Of a DNA stretch of 7,969 bases, positions 6,282-7,969 are shown in pieces. The notes below the pieces were generated by a model, which ran no database searches, was not told the origin of the DNA, and saw only the letters and a list, made by a program, of their open reading frames with translations. The DNA is taken from assembly GCA_012961745.1 (NCBI GenBank), contig DTYT01000237.1, positions 1 to 7,969 of the forward strand, written 5' to 3'. Numbering within the stretch: position 1 is the first letter of the stretch; each line of letters starts with the position of its first letter. This DNA is from Kiritimatiellia bacterium (GTDB taxonomy: Bacteria > Verrucomicrobiota > Kiritimatiellia > B70-G9). A program made the translations under genes and the position numbers.

Positions 6282-6875
6282 CTATTGCGGAATAAAAAGC
6301 TTTTGTCCCACTCGCAACCGGTCGGCGTCGGGTATGTCATTCGCATCTACAACCGCCTGCACGGTTACGCCGTAGGCCTTGGCGATCTCCGATAGGGTTT
6401 CTCCCGGCCGGACGACGTGCTCGTAACCTTCAGCCGAGAGGTGGTGCGCAGGGGATCCTCCACTGCGGCAATAGCGCCGGATGGCTTTTTCCATCGACCG
6501 GCTGAGGGTGTTGATTATTTCTTCCCGATCACGCGCGCGCTGGCGGGACAGCTCCGCCACGAGTTTCTCCAGCTGGCGGATCCGGGACTCGAGCTCGTGG
6601 AGCGTCCGGGCATGCTCCGACTGTAGCCGGGTCATCTCCCGGCGCGCGGTGGCGCGCGCTTCCCGGTCACTCTCCTCCAGGGCTGCGAGACGGCTACTGA
6701 TGCCCTCGATTTCTTTCTCCAGAGCAGCGATATCCATTTCCATCATGGCGGCACGGGATACCCTGCGTGACGGGAGGGTACAGCCGGCGGCAGTGAGGAG
6801 TACCGCCAGTGCCCCAAAATGCAGGAGCCGGCCCTGGCGATGGATTGCAGACAGGTTGCCCATTGCTTTCTTCAT
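6282..6875 (-). CDS. LysM-domain coiled-coil lipoprotein
   Basis: From the ATG at 6875 the product has 197 residues. A basic N-terminus and hydrophobic stretch (LLHFGALAVLLTAAGC) end in a lipobox-like AAGC, with Cys32 as the predicted lipidated residue and Thr at +2, which would favour outer-membrane sorting by the E. coli rule. Residues about 45-135 form a charged coiled coil. Residues 151-196 are one LysM domain (HVVRPGETLSEIAKAYGV ... LRVGQKLFIP), which binds peptidoglycan glycan chains. It probably links the outer membrane to the cell wall or spaces another factor from it; no hydrolase domain is present. The start is uncertain: an in-frame ATG at 6926 adds 17 non-signal-like residues, while GAGGTG sits unusually close to the ATG at 6875, and a further ATG lies at 6863. 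I chose 6875 because it gives a normal MKK signal sequence. The TAG stop is 14 bp before the GYF gene. Confidence 0.87.
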   Translation of the reverse strand: MKKAMGNLSAIHRQGRLLHFGALAVLLTAAGCTLPSRRVSRAAMMEMDIAALEKEIEGISSRLAALEESDREARATARREMTRLQSEHARTLHELESRIRQLEKLVAELSRQRARDREEIINTLSRSMEKAIRRYCRSGGSPAHHLSAEGYEHVVRPGETLSEIAKAYGVTVQAVVDANDIPDADRLRVGQKLFIPQ

Positions 6876-6900
6876 CACCTCATGTATTCTACACAACCAA

Positions 6901-6929
6901 TTGAAATCGGGAAGCCGGCAGTCCATATT
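6901..6929 (+). promoter_or_regulatory. Candidate housekeeping-type promoter for the OsmC-thioredoxin pair
   Basis: TTGAAA (6901-6906, five of six to the -35 consensus) is followed after 17 bases by CATATT (6924-6929, four of six to the -10 consensus). It lies in the divergent gap between the lipoprotein and OsmC genes and would leave a leader of about 65 bases. No peroxide- or redox-regulator operator is recognisable. Confidence 0.4.
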
Positions 6930-6988
6930 TTTTGGCCGGGCGCTGGGCGGACTTCAAGGAACTCGACAGGTGCGTGGACCGCGTAGGA

Positions 6989-6994
6989 AGGAGG
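6989..6994 (+). promoter_or_regulatory. Strong ribosome-binding site of the OsmC-family gene
   Basis: AGGAGG, five bases before the ATG at 7000, is an ideal Shine-Dalgarno sequence. It fixes the start of the OsmC gene at 7000, although the same frame stays open far upstream, antisense to the lipoprotein gene. Confidence 0.85.
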
Positions 6995-6999
6995 AAGGT

Positions 7000-7425
7000 A
7001 TGGCGCGGCGCATCGAGGTGGAATTTGCAGGCGGAATGAAGGTAAACGCCCGGGTGGCAGATCATCTGATTCGCACCGACCAGCCGCTGCGCGGAGGTGG
7101 ACAGGGCAGTGCCCCGGCCCCCATGGACTATTTCCTGGCTTCCCTGGCGACCTGCAGCGCCCTTTACGCGCTGGAGTTCTGTCGGACTCGGGGTATCCCG
7201 ACCGAGGAGCTGAAAGTCGTCATGGAGATCGAGAAGGACCGCCGGCGGAAAATCTATTCGCCGATCCGGATACGGTTGAGTCTGCCCCCCGGTTTCCCGG
7301 AGAAATATCGCCCGGCCATCGTACGGGCGGTCAACCTCTGCACCGTGAAGCGGCATATGGATACCAAGCCGGATTTCGAAGTGATCATTGAGGAAAGCGG
7401 CGGCAGTGGCGAAGGAGGAGGATAA
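7000..7425 (+). CDS. OsmC/Ohr-family thiol peroxidase-like protein
   Basis: This 141-residue protein has the OsmC fold signature: an N-terminal strand region, GSAPAPMDYFLASLATCSALYA (38-59, with the first redox Cys at 52 on the central helix) and VNLCTVKRHM (111-120, second Cys at 114). In OsmC/Ohr enzymes these two cysteines reduce organic hydroperoxides, and the oxidised pair is recycled by a dithiol donor. The layout (SPM-type helix start, NLC...H second motif) is closer to the YhfA/OsmC branch than to classical Ohr; substrate specificity cannot be read from the sequence. An additional Cys61 sits one helix face along. The start at 7000 is set by the ideal AGGAGG site. The Gly-rich tail (SGGSGEGGG) is encoded by the sequence that also carries the next gene's Shine-Dalgarno site. 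Its TAA overlaps the thioredoxin ATG by one base, so the two are coupled, and the thioredoxin is a natural candidate reductant. Confidence 0.9.
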   Translation: MARRIEVEFAGGMKVNARVADHLIRTDQPLRGGGQGSAPAPMDYFLASLATCSALYALEFCRTRGIPTEELKVVMEIEKDRRRKIYSPIRIRLSLPPGFPEKYRPAIVRAVNLCTVKRHMDTKPDFEVIIEESGGSGEGGG

Positions 7426-7757
7426 TGCCGGGTCGGATCCAGGAAGCAGGCGCGAACGAATTTGATTCAATCGTGGCTTCAGGCGTGGTGCTGGTGGATT
7501 TCTGGGCGCAGTGGTGCGGGCCGTGTCTCATGCAGATCCCCATCCTGGAGAAAGTGGCGCAGAAGTGGGGCGACCGGGTGAAATTTGTGAAGGTCAACGT
7601 GGACCAGAACACCTCTATCGCCGCCCGACACGGCATACGCAGCATTCCAATCCTACTGTTGTACAAGGACGGCCGCGTGGTCCGCCAGCTGGTGGGAGTG
7701 CAGAGCGAAACGGCGCTGGATTCGGTGTTGGAGGCGGTCACGGCCGCTGGCAGCTGA
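7425..7757 (+). CDS. trxA-like: Thioredoxin
   Basis: This is a 110-residue single-domain thioredoxin, the usual length. It shows the active site WCGPC (Cys31, Cys34) after VDFWAQ, the buried Asp25, the cis-proline loop SIP (Pro75) and the closing GRVVRQLVGVQS region. It reduces disulfides in client proteins and is itself reduced by thioredoxin reductase, which is not in this window. There is no signal peptide, so it acts in the cytoplasm. The start ATG overlaps the OsmC stop (TAATG, 7423-7427) and has AGGAGG six bases upstream (7413-7418). Pairing with an OsmC-family gene suggests it may reduce that peroxidase, although a general housekeeping role is equally possible. The residue after the active site is Leu instead of the Lys of E. 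coli TrxA, a common variation. Confidence 0.95.
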   Translation: MPGRIQEAGANEFDSIVASGVVLVDFWAQWCGPCLMQIPILEKVAQKWGDRVKFVKVNVDQNTSIAARHGIRSIPILLLYKDGRVVRQLVGVQSETALDSVLEAVTAAGS

Positions 7758-7932
7758 TGCCTCTTCGGCGGGAAGCAGGACGGGGTTTGTGGCTGGGCGG
7801 TGCCATGCGACAGGTCCCCACTGCAGGGCTCGGGTGAGGACATCGGCGGGGCACCGGCCTCCGGGCGTGGGGGCGCGTGGGTGCCTGTCCGGGAACCGGC
7901 GGCCCGCGCACAGATGTTCTTTCGAAGCACAT
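7758..7932. other. Non-coding stretch after thioredoxin
   Basis: Apart from the weak hairpin at its start I see no gene, tRNA or conserved motif here. The open frames crossing it on the minus strand are antisense to thioredoxin and have no family features. Confidence 0.5.
7760..7789 (+). terminator. Weak candidate terminator after thioredoxin
   Basis: Immediately after the thioredoxin stop, CCTCTTC can pair with GAAG-C-AGG (7-bp stem with one bulged C, loop GGCGG), followed a few bases later by a short GTTTG run. The T-tract is poor, so this is a tentative call. Confidence 0.25.
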
Positions 7933-7969
7933 TTCCAAGGCTTGGAACTTTTGGGCTGGAAACTTCCAA
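7933..7969. repeat. Stacked TTCCAA/TTGGAA palindromes, truncated by window edge
   Basis: Bases 7933-7947 form the perfect inverted repeat TTCCAAG-G-CTTGGAA. Bases 7957-7968 hold a second one, TGGAA-AC-TTCCA. The TTGGAA of the first (7942-7947) can also pair with the final TTCCAA (7964-7969) across 16 bases, so alternative hairpins are possible. The local base composition (AT-richer, homopurine/homopyrimidine blocks) differs from the preceding GC-rich DNA. The array runs off the window, so its full size and function are unknown. Confidence 0.6.

Noticed and set aside
6886..6891. TAGAAT as -10 box for the lipoprotein gene
   Set aside because: There is no matching -35 element at 16-18 bases, and the start would fall only about four bases before the chosen ATG, so it is unlikely as drawn.
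6481..6999. Upstream in-frame extension of the OsmC gene
   Set aside because: It is antisense to the lipoprotein gene, Ser/Arg-rich, and the ideal AGGAGG before the ATG at 7000 with a normal OsmC N-terminus fixes the start there.
7385..7969. 194-codon minus-strand open frame at the right edge
   Set aside because: It is mostly antisense to thioredoxin, Ser/Pro-rich, with no recognisable domain or ribosome-binding site visible.
7944..7969. GGAACTT resembling a RpoE-type -35 element
   Set aside because: The spacing to the following TCCAA is too short for the E. coli sigma-E consensus, and the motif is explained by the palindromic repeat.

Overview
The window is GC-rich, tightly packed bacterial chromosome with nine recognisable protein-coding genes and no RNA genes, CRISPR arrays or insertion sequences that I can see. 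No marker gene fixes the taxon. A DUF2723 membrane protein with a C-terminal TPR region, a GYF_2 coiled-coil protein, an ECF sigma/zinc anti-sigma pair followed by a helical periplasmic protein, and TTCCAA/TTGGAA palindromes at the right edge together suggest a Gram-negative of the Planctomycetota-Verrucomicrobiota-Kiritimatiellota type. This assignment is a hypothesis from gene style, not a demonstrated placement.

Layout. Bases 1-468 (+) hold the C-terminal third of RpoN (sigma-54). It converges, with a 14-bp gap, on a block of six minus-strand genes covering 483-6875. In transcription order these are: a LysM coiled-coil lipoprotein (6875-6282); a cytoplasmic GYF_2 coiled-coil protein (6267-5419, 14 bp after the lipoprotein); a 983-residue DUF2723/TMEM260-like GT-C membrane protein with TPRs (5270-2319, after a 148-bp leader with a candidate promoter and inverted repeats); an ECF sigma factor (2238-1660); a zinc-type membrane anti-sigma factor (1663-1151); and a secreted, very Arg-rich protein (1154-483). 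The last three genes are linked by two ATGA stop/start overlaps, so they form a translationally coupled envelope-signalling cassette. Divergent from the lipoprotein, on the plus strand, an OsmC-family protein (7000-7425) and a thioredoxin (7425-7757) overlap by one base (TAATG). Bases 7758-7969 contain no gene, but the last 37 bases carry stacked TTCCAA/TTGGAA palindromes cut off by the window edge.

How the genes may work together. The sigma/anti-sigma/periplasmic triad looks like a cell-envelope stress sensor: an acidic periplasmic anti-sigma tail is followed by a strongly basic secreted protein that could be its partner or modulator. The lipoprotein, GYF protein and DUF2723 protein look like envelope-biogenesis functions (peptidoglycan-binding lipoprotein, cytoplasmic adaptor, lipid-linked-sugar glycosyltransferase). 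The OsmC-thioredoxin pair looks like a thiol peroxidase with a possible dedicated reductant. These connections are inferences from gene order. The least explained parts are the Arg-rich protein, the degenerate second GYF repeat, the structured leader of the DUF2723 gene and the palindromes at the right edge.
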